A stretch of DNA of 64,000 nt from Membranipora membranacea. Its lineage: Eukaryota > Bryozoa > Gymnolaemata > Cheilostomatida > Membraniporidae. Position numbers and translations under genes: made by a program. Under the pieces are notes generated by a model that saw nothing but the letters and a program-made list of their open reading frames with translations, did no database searches and was not told the origin of the DNA. Of this stretch, positions 54,001 to 62,099 are shown in pieces (position 1 is the first letter of the stretch; every line of letters starts with the position of its first letter). Location of the stretch: assembly GCA_914767715.1 (NCBI GenBank), contig OU612070.1:13843501-13907500 (forward strand), in the 5' to 3' direction.

Positions 54001-57000
54001 GTTAGTGAGGATATAGCTGGTACACTGAGCAATCTGGGAGCTAACTACACATATATGGGACAGTACAGTGATGCCGAGGACCACTACAAACAAGCATTAG
54101 CTATGTATAGAGAGCCATCAATCAGTGGTGTTAGTGAGGATATAGCTCGTACACTGAGCAATCTGGGAGTTAACTACAAAGCTATGGGACAGTACAGTGA
54201 TGCCGAGGACCACTACAAACAAGCATTAGCAATGTACAGAGAGCCGTCAATCAGTGGTGTTAGTGAGGCTATAGCTCGTACACTGAGCAATCTGGGAGTT
54301 AACTACAAAGCTATGGGACAGTACAGTGATGCCGAGGACCACTACAAACAAGCATTAGCAATGTACAGAGAGCCGTCAATCAGTGGTGTTGGTGAGGCTA
54401 TAGCTCGTACACTGAGCAATCTGGGAGCTAACTACAAAGCTATGGGACAGTACAGTGATGCCGAGGACCACTACAAACAAGCATTAGCTATGTATAGAGA
54501 GCCATCAATCAGTGGTGTTAGTGAGGATATAGCTCGTACACTGAGCAATCTGGGAGTTAACTACAAAGCTATGGGACAGTACAGGGATGCCGAGGACCAC
54601 TACAAACAAGCATTAGCTATGTATAGAGAGCCATCAATCAGTGGTGTTAGTGAGGATATAGCTGGTACACTGAGCAATCTGGGAGCTAACTACAAAGCTA
54701 TGGGACAGTACAGTGATGCCGAGGACCACTACAAACAAGCATTAGCAATGTACAGAGAGCCGTCAATCAGTGGTGTTAGTGAGGATATAGCTCGTACACT
54801 GAGCAATCTGGGAGTTAACTACAAAGCTATGGGACAGTACAGTGATGCCGAGGACTACTATAAACAAGCATTAGCTATGTATAGAGAGCTATCGAACAGT
54901 GGTGTTAGTGAGGATATAGCTGGTACACTGAGCAATCTGGGAGCTAACTACACAGATATGGGACAGTACAGTGATGCCGAGGACCACTACAAACAAGCAT
55001 TAGCTATGTATAGAGAGCCATCAATCAGTGGTGTTAGTGAGGATATAGCTCGTACACTGAGCAATCTGGGAGTTAACTACAAAACTATGGGACAGTACAG
55101 TGATGCCGAGGACCACTACAAACAAGCATTAGCTATGTATAGAGAGCTATCGAACAGTGGTGTTAGTGAGGATATAGCTGGTACACTGAGCAATCTGGGA
55201 GCTAACTACACAGATATGGGACAGTACAGTGATGCCGAGGACCACTACAAACAAGCATTAGCTATGTATAGAGAGCCATCAATCAGTGGTGTTAGTGAGG
55301 ATATAGCTCGTACACTGAGCAATTTGGGAGTTAACTACAAAGCTATGGGACAGTACAGTGATGCCGAGGACCACTACAAACAAGCATTAGCAATGTACAG
55401 AGAGCCGTCAATCAGTGGTGTTAGTGAGGATATAGCTCGTACACTGAGCAATCTGGGAGTTAACTACAAAGCTATGGGACAGTACAGTGATGCCGAGGAC
55501 TACTACAAACAAGCATTAGCTATGTATAAAGAGCCATCAATCAGTGGTGTTAGTGAGGATATAGCTCGTACACTGAGCAATCTGGGAGCTAACTACACAG
55601 ATATGGGACAGTACAGTGATGCCGAGGACCACTACAAACAAGCATTAGCTATGTATAGAGAGCCATCAATCAGTGGTGTTAGTGAGGATATAGCTCGTAC
55701 ACTGAGCAATCTGGGAGTTAACTACAAAGCTATGGGACAGTACAGTGATGCCGAGGACCACTACAAACAAGCATTAGCTATGTATAGAGAGCTATCGAAC
55801 AGTGGTGTTAGTGAGGATATAGCTGGTACACTGAGCAATCTGGGAGCTAACTACACAGATATGGGACAGTACAGTGATGCCGAGGACCACTACAAACAAG
55901 CATTAGCTATGTATAGAGAGCCATCAATCAGTGGTGTTAGTGAGGATATAGCTCGTACACTGAGCAATCTGGGAGTTAACTACAAAGCTATGGGACAGTA
56001 CAGTGATGCCGAGGACCACTACAAACAAGCATTAGCAATGTACAGAGAGCCGTCAATCAGTGGTGTTAGTGAGGCTATAGCTCGTACACTGAGCAATCTG
56101 GGAGCTAACTACAAAGCTATGGGACAGTACAGTGATGCCGAGGACCACTACAAACAAGCATTAGCAATGTACAGAGAGCCGTCAATCAGTGGTGTTGGTG
56201 AGGCTATAGCTCGTACACTGAGCAATCTGGGAGCTAACTACAAAGCTATGGGACAGTACAGTGATGCCGAGGACCACTACAAACAAGCATTAGCTATGTA
56301 TAGAGAGCCATCAATCAGTGGTGTTAGTGAGGATATAGCTCGTACACTGAGCAATCTGGGAGTTAACTACAAAGCTATGGGACAGTACAGTGATGCCGAG
56401 GACCACTACAAACAAGCATTAGCTATGTATAGAGAGCCATCAATCAGTGGTGTTAGTGAGGATATAGCTGGTACACTGAGCAATCTGGGAGCTAACTACA
56501 AAGCTATGGGACAGTACAGTGATGCCGAGGACCACTACAAACAAGCATTAGCAATGTACAGAGAGCCGTCAATCAGTGGTGTTAGTGAGGATATAGCTCG
56601 TACACTGAGCAATCTGGGAGTTAACTACAAAGCTATGGGACAGTACAGTGATGCCGAGGACTACTACAAACAAGCATTAGCTATGTATAGAGAGCCATCA
56701 ATCAGTGGTGTTAGTGAGGATATAGCTCGTACACTGAGCAATCTGGGAGCTAACTACACAGATATGGGACAGTACAGTGATGCCGAGGACCACTACAAAC
56801 AAGCATTAGCTATGTATAGAGAGCCATCAATCAGTGGTGTTAGTGAGGATATAGCTCGTACACTGAGCAATCTGGGAGTTAACTACAAAGCTATGGGACA
56901 GTACAGTGATGCCGAGGACCACTACAAACAAGCATTAGCTATGTATAGAGAGCTATCGAACAGTGGTGTTAGTGAGGATATAGCTGGTACACTGAGCAAT

Positions 57001-60000
57001 CTGGGAGCTAACTACACATATATGGGACAGTACAGTGATGCCGAGGACCACTACAAACAAGCATTAGCTATGTATAGAGAGCCATCAATCAGTGGTGTTA
57101 GTGAGGATATAGCTCGTACACTGAGCAATCTGGGAGTTAACTACAAAGCTATGGGACAGTACAGTGATGCCGAGGACCACTACAAACAAGCATTAGCAAT
57201 GTACAGAGAGCCGTCAATCAGTGGTGTTAGTGAGGCTATAGCTCGTACACTGAGCAATCTGGGAGTTAACTACAAAGCTATGGGACAGTACAGTGATGCC
57301 GAGGACCACTACAAACAAGCATTAGCAATGTACAGAGAGCCGTCAATCAGTGGTGTTGGTGAGGCTATAGCTCGTACACTGAGCAATCTGGGAGCTAACT
57401 ACAAAGCTATGGGACAGTACAGTGATGCCGAGGACCACTACAAACAAGCATTAGCTATGTATAGAGAGCCATCAATCAGTGGTGTTAGTGAGGATATAGC
57501 TCGTACACTGAGCAATCTGGGAGTTAACTACAAAGCTATGGGACAGTACAGGGATGCCGAGGACCACTATAAACAAGCATTAGCTATGTATAGAGAGCCA
57601 TCAATCAGTGGTGTTAGTGAGGATATAGCTGGTACACTGAGCAATCTGGGAGCTAACTACAAAGCTATGGGACAGTACAGTGATGCCGAGGACCACTACA
57701 AACAAGCATTAGCAATGTACAGAGAGCCGTCAATCAGTGGTGTTAGTGAGGATATAGCTCGTACACTGAGCAATCTGGGAGTTAACTACAAAGCTATGGG
57801 ACAGAACAGTGATGCCGAGGACTACTATAAACAAGCATTAGCTATGTATAGAGAGCTATCGAACAGTGGTGTTAGTGAGGATATAGCTGGTACACTGAGC
57901 AATCTGGGAGCTAACTACACAGATATGGGACAGTACAGTGATGCCGAGGACCACTACAAACAAGCATTAGCTATGTATAGAGAGCCATCAATCAGTGGTG
58001 TTAGTGAGGATATAGCTCGTACACTGAGCAATCTGGGAGTTAACTACAAAACTATGGGACAGTACAGTGATGCCGAGGACCACTACAAACAAGCATTAGC
58101 TATGTATAGAGAGCTATCGAACAGTGGTGTTAGTGAGGATATAGCTGGTACACTGAGCAATCTGGGAGCTAACTACACAGATATGGGACAGTACAGTGAT
58201 GCCGAGGACCACTACAAACAAGCATTAGCTATGTATAGAGAGCCATCAATCAGTGGTGTTAGTGAGGATATAGCTCGTACACTGAGCAATTTGGGAGTTA
58301 ACTACAAAGCTATGGGACAGTACAGTGATGCCGAGGACCACTACAAACAAGCATTAGCAATGTACAGAGAGCCGTCAATCAGTGGTGTTAGTGAGGATAT
58401 AGCTCGTACACTGAGCAATCTGGGAGTTAACTACAAAGCTATGGGACAGTACAGTGATGCCGAGGACTACTACAAACAAGCATTAGCTATGTATAGAGAG
58501 CCATCAATCAGTGGTGTTAGTGAGGATATAGCTCGTACACTGAGCAATCTGGGAGCTAACTACACAGATATGGGACAGTACAGTGATGCCGAGGACCACT
58601 ACAAACAAGCATTAGCTATGTATAGAGAGCCATCAATCAGTGGTGTTAGTGAGGATATAGCTCGTACACTGAGCAATCTGGGAGTTAACTACAAAGCTAT
58701 GGGACAGTACAGTGATGCCGAGGACCACTACAAACAAGCATTAGCTATGTATAGAGAGCTATCGAACAGTGGTGTTAGTGAGGATATAGCTGGTACACTG
58801 AGCAATCTGGGAGCTAACTACACAGATATGGGACAGTACAGTGATGCCGAGGACCACTACAAACAAGCATTAGCTATGTATAGAGAGCCATCAATCAGTG
58901 GTGTTAGTGAGGATATAGCTCGTACACTGAGCAATCTGGGAGTTAACTACAAAGCTATGGGACAGTACAGTGATGCCGAGGACCACTACAAACAAGCATT
59001 AGCAATGTACAGAGAGCCGTCAATCAGTGGTGTTAGTGAGGCTATAGCTCGTACACTGAGCAATCTGGGAGCTAACTACAAAGCTATGGGACAGTACAGT
59101 GATGCCGAGGACCACTACAAACAAGCATTAGCAATGTACAGAGAGCCGTCAATCAGTGGTGTTGGTGAGGCTATAGCTCGTACACTGAGCAATCTGGGAG
59201 CTAACTACAAAGCTATGGGACAGTACAGTGATGCCGAGGACCACTACAAACAAGCATTAGCTATGTATAGAGAGCCATCAATCAGTGGTGTTAGTGAGGA
59301 TATAGCTCGTACACTGAGCAATCTGGGAGTTAACTACAAAGCTATGGGACAGTACAGTGATGCCGAGGACCACTACAAACAAGCATTAGCTATGTATAGA
59401 GAGCCATCAATCAGTGGTGTTAGTGAGGATATAGCTGGTACACTGAGCAATCTGGGAGCTAACTACAAAGCTATGGGACAGTACAGTGATGCCGAGGACC
59501 ACTACAAACAAGCATTAGCAATGTACAGAGAGCCGTCAATCAGTGGTGTTAGTGAGGATATAGCTCGTACACTGAGCAATCTGGGAGTTAACTACAAAGC
59601 TATGGGACAGTACAGTGATGCCGAGGACTACTACAAACAAGCATTAGCTATGTATAGAGAGCCATCAATCAGTGGTGTTAGTGAGGATATAGCTCGTACA
59701 CTGAGCAATCTGGGAGCTAACTACACAGATATGGGACAGTACAGTGATGCCGAGGACCACTACAAACAAGCATTAGCTATGTATAGAGAGCCATCAATCA
59801 GTGGTGTTAGTGAGGATATAGCTCGTACACTGAGCAATCTGGGAGTTAACTACAAAGCTATGGGACAGTACAGTGATGCCGAGGACCACTACAAACAAGC
59901 ATTAGCTATGTATAGAGAGCTATCGAACAGTGGTGTTAGTGAGGATATAGCTGGTACACTGAGCAATCTGGGAGCTAACTACAAAGCTATGGGACAGTAC

Positions 60001-61791
60001 AGTGATGCCGAGGACCACTACAAACAAGCATTAGCTATGTATAGAGAGCCATCAATCAGTGGTGTTAGTGAGGATATAGCTCGTACACTGAGCAATCTGG
60101 GAGTTAACTACAAAGCTATGGGACAGTACAGTGATGCCGAGGACTACTATAAACAAGCATTAGCTATGTATAGAGAGCTATCGAACAGTGGTGTTAGTGA
60201 GGATATAGCTGGTACACTGAGCAATCTGGGAGCTAACTACACAGATATGGGACAGTACAGTGATGCCGAGGACCACTACAAACAAGCATTAGCTATGTAT
60301 AGAGAGCCATCAATCAGTGGTGTTAGTGAGGATATAGCTCGTACACTGAGCAATCTGGGAGTTAACTACACAGATATGGGACAGTACAGTGATGCCGAGG
60401 ACCACTACAAACAAGCATTAGCTATGTATAGAGAGCTATCGAACAGTGGTGTTAGTGAGGATATAGCTGGTACACTGAGCAATCTGGGAGCTAACTACAC
60501 AGATATGGGACAGTACAGTGATGCCGAGGACCACTACAAACAAGCATTAGCTATGTATAGAGAGCCATCAATCAGTGGTGTTAGTGGGGATATAGCTCGT
60601 ACACTGAGCAATCTGGGAGTTAACTACAAAGCTATGGGACAGTACAGTGATGCCGAGGACCACTACAAACAAGCATTAGCTATGTATAGAGAGCTATCGA
60701 ACAGTGGTGTTAGTGAGGATATAGCTGGTACACTGAGCAATCTGGGAGCTAACTACACAGATATGGGACAGTACAGTGATGCCGAGGACCACTACAAACA
60801 AGCATTAGCTATGTATAGAGAGCCATCAATCAGTGGTGTTAGTGAGGATATAGCTCGTACACTGAGCAATCTGGGAGTTAACTACAAAGCTATGGGACAG
60901 TACAGTGATGCCGAGGACCACTACAAACAAGCATTAGCAATGTACAGAGAGCCGTCAATCAGTGGTGTTAGTGAGGCTATAGCACGTACACTGAGCAATC
61001 TGGGAGCTAACTACAAAGCTATGGGACAGTACAGTGATGCCGAGGACCACTACAAACAAGCATTAGCTATGTATAGAGAGCCATCAATCAGTGGTGTTAG
61101 TGAGGATATAGCTCGTACACTGAGCAATCTGGGAGTTAACTACAAAGCTATGGGACAGTACAGTGATGCCGAGGACCACTACAAACAAGCATTAGCTATG
61201 TATAGAGAGCCATCAATCAGTGGTGTTAGTGAGGATATAGCTGGTACACTGAGCAATCTGGGAGCTAACTACAAAGCTATGGGACAGTACAGTGATGCCG
61301 AGGACCACTACAAACAAGCATTAGCAATGTACAGAGAGCCGTCAATCAGTGGTGTTAGTGAGGATATAGCTCGTACACTGAGCAATCTGGGAGCTAACTA
61401 TAATGCTATGGGCTGGTACAGTGATGCTGAGAACTACCTAAATCAAGCTTTAGCAATGTATAAAGAACTATCAGACAATGGTTTTAGTGAGGGTATAGCG
61501 TATACGCTGGAGAATCTAGGAATCAACTACAAGACTATGGGACAGTACAGTGATGCCGAGGACTACTATAAACAAGCATTAGCTATGTATAGAGAGCTAT
61601 CAAACAGTGGTGTTAGTGAGGATATAGCAGACTCATTAAGATGTCTGGGGGACATCAGTATGGTTAGGGGTAATAACAAACAAGCAAGGATATACTACAA
61701 ACATGCGTTGTCGTCTTATCTCCAAGTTGATCCAACACATCCCAAAGTTGATCAATCATTTCATAAAACCGAATGCTGTACAATCCTTTAG
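48076..61791 (+). CDS. giant nucleotidyltransferase-TPR protein (about 4,560 aa) with CaaX end
   Basis: One uninterrupted frame of about 13.7 kb. It is open from 48076, just after an acceptor-like TTCTGTTGTAG, so an upstream exon is likely; otherwise the first in-frame ATG is 48181. Counting residue 1 at the GTG 48097: residues about 90-330 form a GlnD/DUF294-type nucleotidyltransferase with G123-S124 and metal-ligand Asp135 and Glu137 (AIGSVAKGEATPYSDLEF). Residues about 330-690 are helical with degenerate TPRs (YSGNYDDAIEALKG, NDYKKAENHFLQALKI). Residues 698-4524 comprise 89 TPR units of 43 residues (consensus GQYSDAEDHYKQALAMYRE, then GVSEDIARTLSNLG). A final degenerate TPR follows. The protein ends ECCTIL, a CaaX box predicting geranylgeranylation, with an adjacent Cys for palmitoylation. 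Probably a membrane-tethered nucleotide-transfer scaffold; substrate unknown. Confidence 0.9.
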   Translation, partial: AHSLYNSVATRKPKFEGWKERAFELQQAFWGGQSKMTYTDQKILTDKLKQQLEAIRTECREKQKIPDEMVGLLDRKCEDENWDKVYYESMKAISLWCSDEMAKLAEVVIRESLSCLTANPPCRFTAVAIGSVAKGEATPYSDLEFLFLIESKTPETVCYFETLALTSYFLIGNLGETKLSYMAVEELYGWFDDRAKNGFKIDGLAKGAGNIPTGSGLSENHNHFIVTPKELAERHQHILNNPVEEEALRGDLTAMLTYMKPFYSHCGDELFQDLTDNLNTQLVDTSVNPKRKQTNLKMLITDARKFNFQPSCDLIHKGFNADVKRELYRFPSIILLDTCIVFSTVSSSSWSSLELLSRTSKISEDIATSFGAMLSIASYIRLGSYLYHDSHDDRMSVAKSLFWKENAVKNSEPDLENRRWYISVELFCRLCELMAPIKDYLAMEEMHTKDNFKFQHLYPDKQWAKVTTLFYSGNYDDAIEALKGMHTENVHTVKGVQSLISTVDSSRLDVISEILYMADAKEAAVTLMQYLTEHNIEDKKSRLSLVLVNLGRPDEAFQILTALETKSNENHYALGQIYQSQNDYKKAENHFLQALKISYSESGCERMFDYYGNPIAAKYPTKPLVDMEKMSVEERIDIIVDVSPYQLGYLLALADIYHKQEQHRFAQAYYTKCLQGHKKLYGLYAVDKLKPCIFSRLADSFKALGQYSDAEDHYKQALAMYRELSQSGVSKDIARTLSYLGANYTDMGQYSDAEDHYKQALAMYREPSISGVSEDIARTLSNLGVIYKAMGQYSDAEDHYKQALAMYREPSISGVSEAIARTLSNLGANYKAMGQYSDAEDHYKQALAMYREPSISGVSEAIARTLSNLGANYKAMGQYSDAEDHYKQALAMYREPSISGVSEDIARTLSNLGVNYKAMGQYSDAEDYYKQALAMYREPSISGVSEDIARTLSNLGANYTDMGQYSDAEDHYKQALAMYREPSISGVSEDIARTLSNLGVNYKAMGQYSDAEDHYKQALAMYRELSNSGVSEDIAGTLSNLGANYADMGQYGDAEDHYKQALAMYREPSISGVSEDIARTLSNLGVNYKAMGQYSDAEDYYKQALAMYREPSISGVSEDIARTLSNLGANYTDMGQYSDAEDHYKQALAMYREPSISGVSEDIARTLSNLGVNYKAMGQYSDAEDHYKQALAMYRELSNSGVSEDIAGTLSNLGANYTDMGQYSDAEDHYKQALAMYREPSISGVSEDIARTLSNLGVNYKAMGQYSDAEDHYKQALAMYREPSISGVSEAIARTLSNLGANYKAMGQYSDAEDHYKQALAMYREPSISGVGEAIARTLSNLGANYKAMGQYSDAEDHYKQALAMYREPSISGVSEDIARTLSNLGVNYKAMGQYSDAEDHYKQALAMYRELSNSGVSEDIAGTLSNLGANYTDMGQYGDAEDHYKQALAMYREPSISGVSEDIARTLSNLGVNYKAMGQYSDAEDYYKQALAMYREPSISGVSEDIARTLSNLGANYTDMGQYSDAEDHYKQALAMYREPSISGVSEDIARTLSNLGVNYKAMGQYSDAEDHYKQALAMYRELSNSGVSEDIAGTLSNLGANYTYMGQYSDAEDHYKQALAMYREPSISGVSEDIARTLSNLGVNYKAMGQYSDAEDHYKQALAMYREPSISGVSEAIARTLSNLGVNYKAMGQYSDAEDHYKQALAMYREPSISGVGEAIARTLSNLGANYKAMGQYSDAEDHYKQALAMYREPSISGVSEDIARTLSNLGVNYKAMGQYRDAEDHYKQALAMYREPSISGVSEDIAGTLSNLGANYTDMGQYGDAEDHYKQALAMYREPSISGVSEDIARTLSNLGVNYKAMGQYSDAEDYYKQALAMYREPSISGVSEDIARTLSNLGANYTDMGQYSDAEDHYKQALAMYREPSISGVSEDIARTLSNLGVNYKAMGQYSDAEDHYKQALAMYRELSNSGVSEDIAGTLSNLGANYTYMGQYSDAEDHYKQALAMYREPSISGVSEDIARTLSNLGVNYKAMGQYSDAEDHYKQALAMYREPSISGVSEAIARTLSNLGVNYKAMGQYSDAEDHYKQALAMYREPSISGVGEAIARTLSNLGANYKAMGQYSDAEDHYKQALAMYREPSISGVSEDIARTLSNLGVNYKAMGQYRDAEDHYKQALAMYREPSISGVSEDIAGTLSNLGANYKAMGQYSDAEDHYKQALAMYREPSISGVSEDIARTLSNLGVNYKAMGQYSDAEDYYKQALAMYRELSNSGVSEDIAGTLSNLGANYTDMGQYSDAEDHYKQALAMYREPSISGVSEDIARTLSNLGVNYKTMGQYSDAEDHYKQALAMYRELSNSGVSEDIAGTLSNLGANYTDMGQYSDAEDHYKQALAMYREPSISGVSEDIARTLSNLGVNYKAMGQYSDAEDHYKQALAMYREPSISGVSEDIARTLSNLGVNYKAMGQYSDAEDYYKQALAMYKEPSISGVSEDIARTLSNLGANYTDMGQYSDAEDHYKQALAMYREPSISGVSEDIARTLSNLGVNYKAMGQYSDAEDHYKQALAMYRELSNSGVSEDIAGTLSNLGANYTDMGQYSDAEDHYKQALAMYREPSISGVSEDIARTLSNLGVNYKAMGQYSDAEDHYKQALAMYREPSISGVSEAIARTLSNLGANYKAMGQYSDAEDHYKQALAMYREPSISGVGEAIARTLSNLGANYKAMGQYSDAEDHYKQALAMYREPSISGVSEDIARTLSNLGVNYKAMGQYSDAEDHYKQALAMYREPSISGVSEDIAGTLSNLGANYKAMGQYSDAEDHYKQALAMYREPSISGVSEDIARTLSNLGVNYKAMGQYSDAEDYYKQALAMYREPSISGVSEDIARTLSNLGANYTDMGQYSDAEDHYKQALAMYREPSISGVSEDIARTLSNLGVNYKAMGQYSDAEDHYKQALAMYRELSNSGVSEDIAGTLSNLGANYTYMGQYSDAEDHYKQALAMYREPSISGVSEDIARTLSNLGVNYKAMGQYSDAEDHYKQALAMYREPSISGVSEAIARTLSNLGVNYKAMGQYSDAEDHYKQALAMYREPSISGVGEAIARTLSNLGANYKAMGQYSDAEDHYKQALAMYREPSISGVSEDIARTLSNLGVNYKAMGQYRDAEDHYKQALAMYREPSISGVSEDIAGTLSNLGANYKAMGQYSDAEDHYKQALAMYREPSISGVSEDIARTLSNLGVNYKAMGQNSDAEDYYKQALAMYRELSNSGVSEDIAGTLSNLGANYTDMGQYSDAEDHYKQALAMYREPSISGVSEDIARTLSNLGVNYKTMGQYSDAEDHYKQALAMYRELSNSGVSEDIAGTLSNLGANYTDMGQYSDAEDHYKQALAMYREPSISGVSEDIARTLSNLGVNYKAMGQYSDAEDHYKQALAMYREPSISGVSEDIARTLSNLGVNYKAMGQYSDAEDYYKQALAMYREPSISGVSEDIARTLSNLGANYTDMGQYSDAEDHYKQALAMYREPSISGVSEDIARTLSNLGVNYKAMGQYSDAEDHYKQALAMYRELSNSGVSEDIAGTLSNLGANYTDMGQYSDAEDHYKQALAMYREPSISGVSEDIARTLSNLGVNYKAMGQYSDAEDHYKQALAMYREPSISGVSEAIARTLSNLGANYKAMGQYSDAEDHYKQALAMYREPSISGVGEAIARTLSNLGANYKAMGQYSDAEDHYKQALAMYREPSISGVSEDIARTLSNLGVNYKAMGQYSDAEDHYKQALAMYREPSISGVSEDIAGTLSNLGANYKAMGQYSDAEDHYKQALAMYREPSISGVSEDIARTLSNLGVNYKAMGQYSDAEDYYKQALAMYREPSISGVSEDIARTLSNLGANYTDMGQYSDAEDHYKQALAMYREPSISGVSEDIARTLSNLGVNYKAMGQYSDAEDHYKQALAMYRELSNSGVSEDIAGTLSNLGANYKAMGQYSDAEDHYKQALAMYREPSISGVSEDIARTLSNLGVNYKAMGQYSDAEDYYKQALAMYRELSNSGVSEDIAGTLSNLGANYTDMGQYSDAEDHYKQALAMYREPSISGVSEDIARTLSNLGVNYTDMGQYSDAEDHYKQALAMYRELSNSGVSEDIAGTLSNLGANYTDMGQYSDAEDHYKQALAMYREPSISGVSGDIARTLSNLGVNYKAMGQYSDAEDHYKQALAMYRELSNSGVSEDIAGTLSNLGANYTDMGQYSDAEDHYKQALAMYREPSISGVSEDIARTLSNLGVNYKAMGQYSDAEDHYKQALAMYREPSISGVSEAIARTLSNLGANYKAMGQYSDAEDHYKQALAMYREPSISGVSEDIARTLSNLGVNYKAMGQYSDAEDHYKQALAMYREPSISGVSEDIAGTLSNLGANYKAMGQYSDAEDHYKQALAMYREPSISGVSEDIARTLSNLGANYNAMGWYSDAENYLNQALAMYKELSDNGFSEGIAYTLENLGINYKTMGQYSDAEDYYKQALAMYRELSNSGVSEDIADSLRCLGDISMVRGNNKQARIYYKHALSSYLQVDPTHPKVDQSFHKTECCTIL
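50188..61668 (+). repeat. 89 x 129-bp in-frame TPR-coding tandem array with higher-order structure
   Basis: The GGACAGTACAGTGATGCC start of each unit recurs at exact multiples of 129 bp from 50188 to 61540 (88 intervals = 11,352 bp). Units are almost identical in DNA and differ at a few diagnostic codons (H/Y, PSI/LSN, SED/SEA/GEA, R/G, A/V, KAM/TDM/TYM). Diagnostic variants recur at 1,161 bp (9 units) and 2,967 bp (23 units). No indel or stop occurs. Confidence 0.95.
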
Positions 61792-62081
61792 CATTTTGTG
61801 GGTAGACTGTAGAGCAAGTCACATTTGTGTATTTTAAATTTTATTATGTCAAATCTGATGTTGTAATGATTCATGTTTTATATGTAATCTTTTGATGTAT
61901 TTATAAACACTTACAGTCTTGGAGTCTTACATGATATCTAGTTCCATCATTGAATATATTACATGTTTTAGCGCCCTTCTCATTTTATCTCGATCAGAAT
62001 AACTTTGTCTTTTCATAAAATTTTTATTATGCTATATGATCATTATCATCATTATATTATTTACATACATAATGAAGTATA

Positions 62082-62087
62082 AATAAA
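62082..62087 (+). promoter_or_regulatory. candidate polyadenylation signal of the NTase-TPR gene
   Basis: AATAAA about 290 bp downstream of the stop codon in an AT-rich 3' region. It is the first canonical hexamer I see on this strand after the gene. Confidence 0.4.
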
Positions 62088-62099
62088 TACAAACTATAT

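Noticed and set aside
50188-61668. CRISPR-like or satellite array
   Set aside because: The repeat has no spacers, keeps one reading frame throughout and encodes TPR motifs, so it is a coding tandem repeat.
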